Shown: piece after piece, positions 35,400 through 43,353 of the stretch | How positions within the stretch are numbered: position 1 is the first letter of the stretch | Layout: every line of letters starts with the position of its first letter | From: Paenibacillus tianmuensis | GTDB lineage: Bacteria; Bacillota; Bacilli; Paenibacillales; NBRC-103111 | Direction: 5' to 3' | DNA length: 59,444 bases | NCBI RefSeq assembly: GCF_900100345.1 | Contig: NZ_FMTT01000016.1 | Span: 51,259-110,702, forward strand | Program-made: the position numbers and the translations under genes | Notes under the pieces: model-generated | Seen by the model: only the letters and a program-made list of their open reading frames with translations | Databases searched by the model: none | What the model was told of the DNA's origin: nothing

Positions 35400-35438
35400 A
35401 GCCGGTGCTCCTACGCGTAGGAAACACCGGCTTTTTTC
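35400..35438 (+). terminator. Terminator after immA
   Basis: AGCCGGTG (35400-35407) pairs with CACCGGCT (35425-35432), then TTTTTTCAG. Confidence 0.9.
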
Positions 35439-35462
35439 AGTATAATTCAGCTGCTTACTGCG

Positions 35463-35897
35463 CTATGTCAGCTCGAACCCGCAATCCACTTCCAAAAATA
35501 AAGCCAATTCGTACATCGCCGCAAGCCGGTTTCGGTCGTACGTATCCTTGGACATGCTTAGCCTGTCGCACACCTGCATATCCGTCGGCGTATTGTGCCG
35601 CATATACCGCGTTTCGATGATCGACCGCTGCTTGTCCGGCAGCAGGCTCAGCGCGATTTCCACGGAATCGCATACGTAACTGCGGTGCATTTGCTCGTTG
35701 ACGTTGTACACCGCGATCTGCGCGGTAGGATCGCTTACCGCATTCGTCACCCCATGGTACCGCGGGTCGTAGCTGGCGATAACCCGGGCTTCGCGGCGTT
35801 CGAAGCTGCTGTATTTGTAGCTCCGGTACAGAGCTAGCCGTTCTTCCATAGCCGCACGGACGGCTTTCTTTTGCGCAAGCGTGAGCGTATCGTTCAT
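35463..35897 (-). CDS. ArpU-like phage transcriptional regulator
   Basis: 144 residues from the ATG at 35897 (MNDTLTLAQKKAVRAAMEER; AGGTGG upstream). The C-terminal segment LSLLPDKQRSIIETRYMRHNTPTDMQVCDRLSMSKDTYDR is sigma-region-4/ArpU-like. It may be a second activator of late genes. It is transcribed divergently from the XRE gene at 36091 across two palindromic operators. Confidence 0.72.
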   Translation of the reverse strand: MNDTLTLAQKKAVRAAMEERLALYRSYKYSSFERREARVIASYDPRYHGVTNAVSDPTAQIAVYNVNEQMHRSYVCDSVEIALSLLPDKQRSIIETRYMRHNTPTDMQVCDRLSMSKDTYDRNRLAAMYELALFLEVDCGFELT

Positions 35898-36005
35898 AGC
35901 GACCACCTTTCGATTCACCCGAATGGTTATTGTTGCTGCGGACAAGCATCCACAGGCTGCTGCTCATCGTTTCTTGTTTTGTGTTAGTAACATTATCACA
36001 AATTC

Positions 36006-36064
36006 TTGCTAATAGCAATAATATTTACGATATTATTTACTAATAGCAAGCAAAAGTGTATACT
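36006..36064. promoter_or_regulatory. Divergent control region with two operators
   Basis: TTGCTAATAGCAA (36006-36018, perfect palindrome) and TTACTAATAGCAA (36037-36049, one change) are centred 31 bp apart, about three helical turns. The second covers the -35 (TTTACT, 36036-36041) of a promoter with -10 TATACT (36059-36064), spacer 17, driving the XRE gene. The first lies beside a GATAAT (35992-35997) facing the ArpU-like gene. Suggests mutual repression by the XRE product. Confidence 0.65.
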
Positions 36065-36090
36065 AGAAGAACAAGAAAGGATGTGCGTGG

Positions 36091-36762
36091 ATGAACGTTC
36101 AGCAATTCGGAGCCTATTTAAAAAGCCTAAGAGAAGCCAAAGGACTGACGCTTACCCAATTGGGCGATCGGATCGGCTACTCGAACCCTTATTTGTCCCA
36201 GATCGAAACGGGCAAGAAAAAAAACATGCCCTCGCCCGAGCTGCTGGAGAAGCTGGTCGAACCGCTGGGCGTCGAGTATGCCGACCTGATGGCGGCCGCC
36301 GGTTATCGGAAGCTTGCCGACACCCACAAGTACCGGCAGGCGTTCCAAGACCTGCTCGATATTCTCGGTATCGACCTCGACGGGATCGTTCAAGCCCTTC
36401 CCGGCATTCCCCGGGCGGCCCTTAAACGATTGGAAAAAGAATATCGCCCGTTCTTCGGCGACGATTTTGAGATTACGCCGGATACGCTTCAAGCTTTGCT
36501 TCAGCAAGATCCGCCGAAGGTCGAGATTTACAAGCTGATCGGCCAATTGGAGAACATGGCGGAGCAGTTCCGAACGATAGGAGCGGACGCCGAAAAAACC
36601 GATACCCAGACGCTCGAGCATCTGTACGATATCGGCAAGTCGCTTCAATATGTGAGCGGCCTTCACTACAACGGCCACCTGCTCACCGATCAAGACCGGG
36701 AGCGCATTCTGGGGATGCTCAAGCTGCTGTTCCCGCAATACGAGGAGCAGGCCAACGATTGA
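36091..36762 (+). CDS. XRE-family transcriptional regulator
   Basis: 223 residues. The N-terminal helix-turn-helix is at ~5-65 (LREAKGLTLTQLGDRIGYSNPYLSQIETGKKKNM). The long helical C-terminal part ends ILGMLKLLFPQYEEQ. The ATG at 36091 has AAGAAAGGATGTGCGTGG upstream. It probably represses its own promoter and that of the divergent ArpU-like gene through the palindromes at 36006-36049. Its C-terminal domain is not one I recognise. Confidence 0.85.
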   Translation: MNVQQFGAYLKSLREAKGLTLTQLGDRIGYSNPYLSQIETGKKKNMPSPELLEKLVEPLGVEYADLMAAAGYRKLADTHKYRQAFQDLLDILGIDLDGIVQALPGIPRAALKRLEKEYRPFFGDDFEITPDTLQALLQQDPPKVEIYKLIGQLENMAEQFRTIGADAEKTDTQTLEHLYDIGKSLQYVSGLHYNGHLLTDQDRERILGMLKLLFPQYEEQAND

Positions 36763-36771
36763 GAAAGGGCG

Positions 36772-37992
36772 CTACAGGTGTTCGCGCTCCAGCAAAGCCC
36801 CTTTTTTTCGAAGCTGCAACTGCACGAACCCGTACACGGACGAAACGAGCAGCACGCAACCGGAGACGATATAAACCAACCGAACGCCGATAACGTCCGT
36901 TACGATTCCGATCACGGCAATGGATAACATCGAGATGAGCTGGACCAAGGTGGACCGGGCTGCCGCCACTTTAAGCAAAGTATGCTCGTCCGAGCTATTT
37001 TGAATCATCGACTCTTGCACCAGATCGCGGATCTGATAAGCCGGCCCCATCAACAGGACGAGCAGCAGCGCCAGCATGCTGTTCGATACGAACCCGTACA
37101 GCAGTGTCAGCACACCGAACAAAGACGCTCCCGTCAGCATACTCATGGTCAGCTTCCCCTGCATCCGGCGGGAAAGCCGAAGGACGTTCAAGCCGCCGAC
37201 GATAGTGCCTAAATAGTAACCGCCGTTAATATATCCCCACCAGGCTTCTCCTTCGTGCAAAGCCTCTTTGACAAAAGTTAACGTGACGGCTCCGATCCAG
37301 ATCGTGCCGACCCAAGATTCGATCAAATCCATCATGACGAGCACGCGCAGTCCTTCATGCCTGTAAAGAATTTTCCAGCCTGCCGTTAATCCGGACACGA
37401 ATCCTTGTCCCGTTCGAAGTTCCGTCGTTTCATGCTGCTTCAATAGAAATATGCATCCGATCGATACGACGAGCAGGGCAAAAGTAATCCCAAGCGTAGC
37501 GCCTTGGCCCAAAACCGTCAGCAGCACGCCACCCAGAGTCCATCCGGCAAATTGGAACGTTTGATCCACCGTCGATAGCAAGCCAATCGCTCTCACCCGC
37601 TCCTTCTCGGGTACGACAGCCCGGAGCAACGAGCTTTTCACAGGCGAGAACCAGCCGTTAAAAAAAGAAATGATCGCGAGCAGCACCATGATGACAATCA
37701 AGCTCGAGGCGGAAACGTCCTGCGTCAGCATCAGCGCAAGACACAGGAGAACAACCAGTTGCGCCGTTTGCGACAAGATCAGCAGTATCGGAAGCCGAAA
37801 CCGGTCGGCAAACGACGGCAAAACAACGCCGCTGACCATTCGCGAAATTGCGCTGATTAACGTCACGGCAGCGGACAACGCCGTCGAACCGGTCTGCGTG
37901 TACAGATGCATGACCACAACCATCGTATAGAGCGCAAAGCCAAGATTGGTTGCCGTTTGACTGACCAATAAAGCGTAAAATGAACGATTCAA
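36772..37992 (-). CDS. MFS transporter, drug/siderophore exporter-like
   Basis: Twelve-helix major facilitator, 406 residues. I favour the TTG at 37992 (MNRSFYALLVSQTATNLGFA) because GGAGG lies seven bases upstream; a TTG two codons earlier is too close. The motif FADRFRLPILLILSQT after helix 2 and a strongly hydrophobic profile throughout are visible. Substrate unknown. It ends ten bases after the stop of the convergent XRE gene and is the last host-like gene before tRNA-Gly. Confidence 0.88.
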   Translation of the reverse strand: MNRSFYALLVSQTATNLGFALYTMVVVMHLYTQTGSTALSAAVTLISAISRMVSGVVLPSFADRFRLPILLILSQTAQLVVLLCLALMLTQDVSASSLIVIMVLLAIISFFNGWFSPVKSSLLRAVVPEKERVRAIGLLSTVDQTFQFAGWTLGGVLLTVLGQGATLGITFALLVVSIGCIFLLKQHETTELRTGQGFVSGLTAGWKILYRHEGLRVLVMMDLIESWVGTIWIGAVTLTFVKEALHEGEAWWGYINGGYYLGTIVGGLNVLRLSRRMQGKLTMSMLTGASLFGVLTLLYGFVSNSMLALLLVLLMGPAYQIRDLVQESMIQNSSDEHTLLKVAAARSTLVQLISMLSIAVIGIVTDVIGVRLVYIVSGCVLLVSSVYGFVQLQLRKKGALLEREHL

Positions 37993-38085
37993 GCGCAATC
38001 CTCCGCAGACTAAATATACTTTTTATGCCTATATGTATGTTAAATGTGCATGATTTATTATAAACGCGTCGGTTCAATAACTTGC

Positions 38086-38114
38086 TTGATTTTTCTTCAG
38101 TACTGTGCGATAAT
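38086..38114 (+). promoter_or_regulatory. Promoter of tRNA-Gly copy 1
   Basis: -35 TTGATT (38086-38091), 17-nt spacer, -10 GATAAT (38109-38114). The shared repeat with the right-hand tRNA copy begins one base before the -10, so only this copy has the -35. Confidence 0.65.
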
Positions 38115-38203
38115 TCCAATACAACTTCCTGCGGGTGTAGTTCAATGGCAGAACTCCAGCTTCCCAAGCTGGTGGCGTGGGTTCGATTCCCATCACCCGC
38201 TTT
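38108..38203 (+). repeat. Left attachment repeat (attL) of the island
   Basis: 96-bp direct repeat of 56268-56363 with two mismatches. It spans the -10 region, the whole tRNA-Gly and two following bases. The integrase gene starts 113 bases later, as usual for tRNA-integrated elements. Confidence 0.85.
38131..38201 (+). tRNA. tRNA-Gly (anticodon CCC), left copy
   Basis: 71 nt. Acceptor stem GCGGGTG/CACCCGC with discriminator T and no encoded CCA. Anticodon stem CCAGC/GCTGG holds loop TTCCCAA, giving anticodon CCC. The T arm GGTTCGATTCC-type is intact. Confidence 0.95.
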
Positions 38204-38315
38204 CAAGAAGATTTGTTGAGAGTTTTGGTTTGAGGTCAGGTTAAAACTCCATTTTGGAACGTTAACACACTAACCTTTTGGGACACTAAATTCCCATTTG
38301 GAAGGTGTGTTTTTT

Positions 38316-39236
38316 ATGTTGATTAAGTTTGCCACTAAAGAATTTATTGCTGACAAGAAATACAAAAATCTGTCGTCTAACACACTAGAGGTTTATGATT
38401 CTGTTCTTAATATGTTTCAAAACTACTGAGCTAAGAACGAAATGGTCAGTATCTATGATGTTTCATCACTAACGGTGAAATCATTTCTTATAGAACTACA
38501 AAATGAAAATGGAAATAATGCGACATCAAGCAATAACAAGCTTCGTGTGTTGAAAAACTTCTACAATTGGTTGCAAGAAAACGAAATTATTAACGAGAAG
38601 CAAAATGTTTGTAAGAAAGTCAATTATGCCAAGGAAGATATTGTTATTAAGCCGTTTTCCGATTATCACATCGAACAGATGCTTGGTTATCTACGGCGAA
38701 TTAAACAACGAGAACGCACTTTTTATGCCATTCGTGATTACTCGATAATAGTTTTCCTTTTAGGGACAGGAGTACGTCTTGGAGAACTTGTTAATTTGAA
38801 ATGGTCTGATATGGATTTGAAAAACGGCTCTGCTTCGATACTCGGGAAGAAGAGAGAATTATCATCCGTCCCCCTTACAGAGAAATTATGTAAAGAATTG
38901 GCCGAATTTCGGGTATACTGTGAGAAACATTTTGATAACATTGGGCAATATGTATTTCCTACTGATAGAAATACACAGTTGCAGGCCGAATCTATTAAAA
39001 CAATATTCAAACGATTAAAGAAGATTATGAATTTCAAAGATGTAAGATTATCATGCCATACATTCCGCTCCACGTTTGCTGTACGTTGTATTCAAAATGG
39101 CATGGATGCTTTTACTCTACAACGTCTCCTACGACATAACGATATCAGCATGACAAATCGTTATGTACGTATGTTTGGAACAGCTCTAAAAACGCAAAAT
39201 GAGAAATTTAATCCACTCAACGATATTAAATTATAA
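38316..39236 (+). pseudogene. int: Tyrosine recombinase (integrase) interrupted by in-frame TGA
   Basis: Reading from the ATG at 38316 (GGAAGGTG eight bases upstream) gives MLIKFATKEFIADKKYKNLS to QNY, then TGA. The same frame continues to 39236 with the full catalytic domain. In full-length numbering the residues are Arg154 (GTGVRLGEL), His248/Arg251 (CHTFRS), His274 and Tyr283 (RHNDISMTNRYVRM). The stop cuts off the arm-binding N terminus at codon 38. An internal ATG at 38442 could give a 264-residue core without the N-terminal domain. The element is probably unable to excise normally unless TGA is read through. Confidence 0.88.
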
Positions 39237-39427
39237 GGGCTGTGCAAGACAAATACAAACATGCATGGTTGCAATGAATGATGCTTTTTTATCACTATCA
39301 CTACTTAATAATCTCTAAAACGCATTTTAAACTTGTTTCAGAAAATAAAGACCAAAGACAGACACACCAAATGAATTTGGGCATCAAAAGAGTGGAGAGC
39401 GATTGTAATATCACAGGAGGGCATAAC

Positions 39428-39700
39428 ATGAGTGTATCGTTGGAAAAATATGAACACCTTCTATTTGAAGAGAATGACTTAGTTTATAAAATAAGGACGT
39501 ATCAACAAGTAATTGCTGCGATTATGATGTTGGTTCATGAACGCGGCACAAACGACCTTCATTTACTCACCATTGAGGAAATTATCACCGATATGCATTC
39601 TGCCGAATTAATACATCAAAGCGAATTATTGCATCTACGACTTGCAAAAAGTGTACTCTCAAATTCAATCACTCGGAAGCTAAAAACAACAAATCAATAA
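39428..39700 (+). CDS. Small helical protein of unknown function
   Basis: 90 residues from the ATG at 39428 (MSVSLEKYEHLLFEENDLVY), with AGGAGGGCATAAC just before it. It is predicted helical (LTIEEIITDMHSAELIHQSELL). It lies between the integrase and a bidirectional terminator; in other elements this position often holds an excisionase or regulator, but no winged helix is obvious here. Confidence 0.6.
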   Translation: MSVSLEKYEHLLFEENDLVYKIRTYQQVIAAIMMLVHERGTNDLHLLTIEEIITDMHSAELIHQSELLHLRLAKSVLSNSITRKLKTTNQ

Positions 39701-39709
39701 ATCAAAATC

Positions 39710-39757
39710 CAATAGTCACCCAAGCCAGTAAAACTTTGAAGGCGAGGGTGACTATTG
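39710..39757. terminator. Bidirectional terminator
   Basis: Perfect 12-bp stem CAATAGTCACCC/GGGTGACTATTG (39710-39721 with 39746-39757) between convergent genes, followed by TTATTTC on the plus strand. Confidence 0.75.
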
Positions 39758-39782
39758 TTATTTCAAGTTGCAGTATTTTTGG

Positions 39783-40142
39783 TTAATTCAATTTATCGAA
39801 TGTACCTAAAACGTCCTTAGCGAGTCTGAGAATCATTTGGACTTCCTCAATTTTTCTTCCAGCTAATAATGAGTTAAATGCTTCGATTAATAGCTTTTTT
39901 TCATTCCGTTCTTCTATACCTTCAATACCCTCGATTCTAAACACTTCAACTGCGTTTACGTCTAAGGCAGTAATCACTTTTTCAAGTGTTTCCATTGAGA
40001 TATTTCTTTCCCCTCGTTCAATATCTGAAATATATGTAACATGTATTCCACTTTTTTCCGATAAAGACTCTTGAGTGTAGCCTTTTTCTTTGCGTAACGT
40101 TCTGATACGTTCTCCAACGAGTTTTAAAAAATCTGAAGACAT
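39783..40142 (-). CDS. XRE-family repressor (island)
   Basis: 119 residues from the ATG at 40142 (MSSDFLKLVGERIRTLRKEK; GGGAAGTGATAAAA upstream). The helix-turn-helix is at ~8-65 (YTQESLSEKSGIHVTYISDIERGERNISM), with a short helical tail. It is divergent from the lipoprotein/SHOCT pair across a perfect palindrome, so it likely controls both. Confidence 0.85.
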   Translation of the reverse strand: MSSDFLKLVGERIRTLRKEKGYTQESLSEKSGIHVTYISDIERGERNISMETLEKVITALDVNAVEVFRIEGIEGIEERNEKKLLIEAFNSLLAGRKIEEVQMILRLAKDVLGTFDKLN

Positions 40143-40224
40143 TTTTATCACTTCCCTTCCATACAAGCGTATGGAAGGTGTGTAGACTTTCACATAATCG
40201 TATATCAGAAGTTTCATTGAAATA

Positions 40225-40248
40225 ATCGTATATATACGATACTATAAT
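40225..40248. promoter_or_regulatory. Operator palindrome and -10 for the lipoprotein operon
   Basis: ATCGTATATATACGAT (40225-40240) is a perfect 16-bp palindrome. The half-site ATCGTATAT recurs at 40197-40205. TATAAT follows at 40243-40248. Probable binding site of the divergent XRE repressor. Confidence 0.65.
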
Positions 40249-40284
40249 TTGGTATATGACTTTACAACTAGGGGGTGTATACAG

Positions 40285-40476
40285 ATGAGAATAAAGAACT
40301 ACATACTCAGTATTACTTGTATCTTTTTGATTCTATTGGCAACAGCTTGTGAATCAGAGAGTGATAAACGGAAGGCAAGACTTAAACAGCTTGATAAGGA
40401 GATTAATCAGCTAAAGAAGGAAACCAATTTAATGAATGATTATCTCGACGCTTGCGAAAAGGTGAGCAAATGTTGA
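40285..40476 (+). CDS. Small probable lipoprotein
   Basis: 63 residues from the ATG at 40285 (AGGGGGTGTATACAG upstream). A Lys/Arg N terminus and hydrophobic helix end in LLATAC, a plausible lipobox with lipidated Cys about residue 21. A charged helix follows (ARLKQLDKEINQLKKETNLM), likely coiled coil. It sits 13 nt before the SHOCT membrane gene. Small lipoproteins of this kind in mobile elements can mediate exclusion of related elements, but there is no direct evidence here. Confidence 0.65.
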   Translation: MRIKNYILSITCIFLILLATACESESDKRKARLKQLDKEINQLKKETNLMNDYLDACEKVSKC

Positions 40477-40489
40477 ATGGAGGTATAAT

Positions 40490-41311
40490 ATGTATTTAGG
40501 CTTTGGGGGTATATTTGGAATCCTTGCATTTATAGTGTTTTTTATTGCAATTGCTCACGGAGGTGTAGCGTGGTTATTACTTATCGGATTTGGAGTTGCT
40601 TCATGGTATTGCTATAAGAAGCATAAAGAACTTGAAGAAGAGAAAATGGAACAGAAGCGTCAGATAACAGATGAAAGGTTAGTGAATATCCCAAACTATA
40701 AATCGACTCAAAGGTACACTTCTCAAAGTGGAGATGTTACTTTGTCTATTGATGAAAACTCGAAACAGATTTCTTTTGTAAACACAAATTTCTACCACAA
40801 AGACAAATTGTATAAATATTCAGATATATTAAAATCTGAAATTTTGACCGATGGTATCAGTGTTACGTCTACGAATAGAGGCAGCCAACTTGGAGGAGCG
40901 TTATTAGGTGGTTTGCTTGCTGGTGGTGTAGGAGCTTTGATGGGAGGTCTTTCTGGCTCAACGACAAGTCAAGAGAAAGTGAAGAAGATTGAGTTGAACG
41001 TGATTGTTAATGATACAGCAAACCCGATTCATAAAATTGCTTTCCTAGATTCTGATTTTACTTCATATGCGAAAGACAGCCATGAATACAAAGATGCTTA
41101 CAATACGGCATATCATTGCCATCAATTAATCGGAGTCCTTATCAGACAAGCCGATGAAGAAGACAAGCAAAAAGAAACTCTCGCAATCAGCAATAATCCG
41201 CATGAGAATGTGTCTGTTGCTGATGAACTTAGAAAGCTTGCTCAGCTAAGAAATGACGGAATACTCAGCGGAGATGAGTTTGAATCACAGAAGAAGAAGC
41301 TGATAGGGTAA
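40490..41311 (+). CDS. Membrane protein with C-terminal SHOCT domain
   Basis: 273 residues. There are two N-terminal membrane helices (GIFGILAFIVFFIAIAHGG and VAWLLLIGFGVASWYCY), a cytoplasmic beta-rich region, and a glycine-rich hydrophobic hairpin near 140 (LGGALLGGLLAGGVGALMGG). The C-terminal SHOCT motif is ELRKLAQLRNDGILSGDEFE. SHOCT domains are thought to mediate oligomer or membrane contacts. It forms an operon with the lipoprotein gene and is followed by a strong terminator. Function unknown. Confidence 0.7.
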   Translation: MYLGFGGIFGILAFIVFFIAIAHGGVAWLLLIGFGVASWYCYKKHKELEEEKMEQKRQITDERLVNIPNYKSTQRYTSQSGDVTLSIDENSKQISFVNTNFYHKDKLYKYSDILKSEILTDGISVTSTNRGSQLGGALLGGLLAGGVGALMGGLSGSTTSQEKVKKIELNVIVNDTANPIHKIAFLDSDFTSYAKDSHEYKDAYNTAYHCHQLIGVLIRQADEEDKQKETLAISNNPHENVSVADELRKLAQLRNDGILSGDEFESQKKKLIG

Positions 41312-41322
41312 TAGAAATAAAA

Positions 41323-41370
41323 ATTCAAAATTGCCCAGAAGCGGGTTTCCACTTTTGGGCAATTTTGAAT
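41323..41370. terminator. Terminator after the SHOCT gene
   Basis: Perfect 14-bp stem ATTCAAAATTGCCC/GGGCAATTTTGAAT (41323-41336 with 41357-41370). Confidence 0.75.
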
Positions 41371-41419
41371 AACAAATTGAATCTGGTGGCTAAACTCTCA
41401 AATTATGTTTCAGTTAGTT

Positions 41420-41605
41420 TTAATCATCTAACATAGAGTCGATGCTGCCCTTTTGATATTCTTCGCTTTGCAGATGAAATGGTTTTGGCTGTTTAATTGC
41501 TAAATTTTTTACAGCTAATGTTTTGCTTTTGTATTTTTTAAAATCAACAACATTGTGCGTATTTCTTTTAATTGTTCTACCCTTTTTATTATTTTTTTTA
41601 CCCAA
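41420..41605 (-). CDS. Small basic protein of unknown function
   Basis: 61 residues starting at TTG 41605, with AGGAGG ten bases upstream. Very lysine/arginine-rich N terminus (GKKNNKKGRTIKRNTHNVVD), acidic end. It could bind nucleic acid, but that is only suggested by charge. Last gene of a small minus-strand cluster. Confidence 0.5.
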   Translation of the reverse strand: MGKKNNKKGRTIKRNTHNVVDFKKYKSKTLAVKNLAIKQPKPFHLQSEEYQKGSIDSMLDD

Positions 41606-41649
41606 TACCTCAAGACCTCCTAATTAAAATCTAGCGATATCAAAAATTG

Positions 41650-41766
41650 CTAATTATCTTCCACTAAATTCTTTAGTAACTTAGACATGTATTTTGCCTT
41701 GGGGTCTTCTTTATTAATTCGTATCTTTTCATATATTTGTGGAAGATGATTGTCGAAGTTTTCCAT
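41650..41766 (-). CDS. Possible 38-residue peptide
   Basis: MENFDNHLPQIYEKIRINKE start, ending NLVEDN. It begins inside the 3' end of the upstream gene in a different frame. The ribosome-binding site is weak (AAAG only). Charge and composition look protein-like; low confidence. Confidence 0.3.
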   Translation of the reverse strand: MENFDNHLPQIYEKIRINKEDPKAKYMSKLLKNLVEDN

Positions 41767-42118
41767 GATTCTTTAATAAAAGATAAGTTTTATTTAGCTC
41801 CTCATGCATTCTTTGTATCTCAGGTGTATGGATATCTACGGTTTCTCCATCTGCCACAAGAATGAGATTTACCTCGGAAAGTAAACGCTTATACCCAGTG
41901 TACTCTACTTTTGAGTCTTTCCTTTTTCCTCTCATGAGAATCACTAGCTTATAATCATCTTTTTCTATCATGGCTTGAACATCTAAAATAAACTCCTTGT
42001 AGCGACCGAACATCCCTTTAACTAATGGTATTTTTCCTTTAACATGTTTAATGGTTACTTCTTTGCCAATCAGATTATCAAGTGAAAAGTCATTGGTTGA
42101 AACTCGTTTTTCGGTCAA
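41729..42118 (-). CDS. Hypothetical protein (129 aa)
   Basis: Starts at TTG 42118 with GGAGGGATTAC directly upstream. A small beta-rich domain (LIGKEVTIKHVKGKIPLVKGMFG, YKEFILDVQAMIEKDDYKLVIL) is followed by a helix. I do not recognise the family. First gene of the minus-strand cluster that ends at 41420. Confidence 0.55.
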   Translation of the reverse strand: MTEKRVSTNDFSLDNLIGKEVTIKHVKGKIPLVKGMFGRYKEFILDVQAMIEKDDYKLVILMRGKRKDSKVEYTGYKRLLSEVNLILVADGETVDIHTPEIQRMHEELNKTYLLLKNHGKLRQSSSTNI

Positions 42119-42231
42119 TGTAATCCCTCCAGATCAAATTATTCATGAAACAACTGCCAGATTAATGTTTTTAGTGCTTACATTTTACTCACCCCCTGAA
42201 AGCCAAATAAAGTACTGCAACATTTTTGCGC

Positions 42232-42268
42232 AAAAAAAGCGGAGGGCTTAGTAGCCACTCCGCTTTTT
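42232..42268. terminator. Bidirectional terminator
   Basis: AAAAGCGGAG (42235-42244) pairs with CTCCGCTTTT (42258-42267), with A and T runs on both flanks. Confidence 0.8.
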
Positions 42269-42347
42269 GCCAAAATATATAAGGGAAAAATTTAGCCTGT
42301 TACTTGTCCAATTAATCATTTCGACCAACTCCAAGAAATATTCTTGC

Positions 42348-42579
42348 ACTTTTAGTCACGCCTGTTGATTAACCAATAAAATACAAAAAAGAATAGCAAA
42401 AAGAACGCCTTTCCGTTACCCAAGACGAAAGAGGCGGCCTCATGAAAAAGTCTACCACGTTCCTCGACCTTGTTCAATCTATATGGCTCATTAAACTTTC
42501 TTTGCTTAGGGATCAGAGTGCTGTTTTCATCGGACATAAAGTTACAGTTTTTGGTTAATCAACAGGCGTGACTTTTAGT
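42348..42579. mobile_element. MITE-like element (214 bp) with 20-bp perfect terminal inverted repeats and target duplication
   Basis: The element is 42357-42570. Its ends are CACGCCTGTTGATTAACCAA and the exact inverse complement. Both sides carry the same 9 bases ACTTTTAGT (42348-42356 and 42571-42579), a target-site duplication (7-9 bases depending on where the repeat is taken to start). It is too short for a transposase, so it must be moved in trans. The mobilising family could not be determined. Confidence 0.85.
42352..42537 (-). CDS. ORF filling the MITE-like element (61 aa)
   Basis: MSDENSTLIPKQRKFNEPYR start; a C-terminal hydrophobic helix AFFLLFFFVFYWLI ends NRRD. It runs through the left inverted repeat and uses a stop codon supplied by the target duplication. 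No ribosome-binding site is visible, so it may not be translated; it could also be a small membrane peptide. Confidence 0.35.
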   Translation of the reverse strand: MSDENSTLIPKQRKFNEPYRLNKVEERGRLFHEAASFVLGNGKAFFLLFFFVFYWLINRRD

Positions 42580-42677
42580 ATACAATAATCGAGCACACTT
42601 GAAAATAGTTACTATGGTTACTAAAGTTCTAATAGAACGCTTAGAGCCTGCTCATTCTAGAGTCTGAAATTCATTTG

Positions 42678-43034
42678 TTAATCAAGCAGCTTTTTTATCT
42701 TTCTAATTAGGTCTGTAACCTTGGAATCATAAAATGTCTCACCACAACGAGAACACTTACCGCCGCGCATTTTGATGCTCTTGATTCTGTCGTTATTCAT
42801 GTTAAGATCAAAGTCTATATCAACATTCGGTACATCGTCTGAACCGCACATCGGGCATTCATATAGATTGAGTTCCCCTTCCCGATAATCAGGCTTTAAC
42901 TTTCTTGCTTCATATTTCGCTTTTTGTACTTCTAAGCCATCCTTACCTAGCAGAAGTTCCCATAATTCCTCTAAGCTTTTGCTTTCGAAAGACTCAGGAA
43001 TGTTGTTGTTGCGATTATCGTTATTTTTATTCAT
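42678..43034 (-). CDS. Zinc-ribbon protein of unknown function
   Basis: 118 residues. Two CxxC pairs (CPMCG near 60 and CSRCGE near 94) with the ending GGKCSRCGETFYDS resemble a YgiT/MqsA-type zinc finger. The acidic/Asn-rich N terminus and lysine-rich C terminus do not show an XRE domain, so it is not a complete MqsA antitoxin. AAGGAGCGGGATT precedes the ATG. Confidence 0.65.
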   Translation of the reverse strand: MNKNNDNRNNNIPESFESKSLEELWELLLGKDGLEVQKAKYEARKLKPDYREGELNLYECPMCGSDDVPNVDIDFDLNMNNDRIKSIKMRGGKCSRCGETFYDSKVTDLIRKIKKLLD

Positions 43035-43353
43035 AATCCCGCTCCTTCAATCTGAATAAAACTCAGATTCAATCTAGTTATGTGCTTGTAGCATGGTGTT
43101 CAGTTAGTCTTTGCAGTCGTGCTGATGGAGGAAGCGTACCGACTCACTGACACATCGTATAAGTCAGACGAGTTGTGCCGTTTTATAGCAGATGCTATGA
43201 CGAAATTAATCAAGTAGTAGTCCTGCGGTCGAAAGCTGCCAGAGGGCATTGTAGAGCGTAAGAAACATACTATGGAGACGGAAGCGTAAAAATGTAACAG
43301 CCTAAAAGTCGTTATTGGTTCTCAAACGCAAATAAATTAGTAGCGTAGTTCTC
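43035..43353. other. Intergenic region upstream of the zinc-ribbon gene
   Basis: 319 bases without a clear gene. A 29-base segment at 43051-43079 is repeated (24/29 identical) at 44878-44906 on the other side of abiH. A 30-codon plus-strand frame at 43125-43217 (MEEAYRLTDTSYKSDELCRF start, no convincing start signal) may be a gene remnant. Confidence 0.4.

Noticed and set aside
37658..38206. Minus-strand protein containing GDGNRTHATSLGSWSS
   Set aside because: This is the reverse translation of tRNA-Gly joined to antisense MFS sequence; the same false peptide appears at 56241-56423 over the other tRNA copy.
42357..42570. The 20-bp inverted repeats as a long terminator or cruciform
   Set aside because: They are 174 bases apart and flanked by a target duplication, which fits transposition better.
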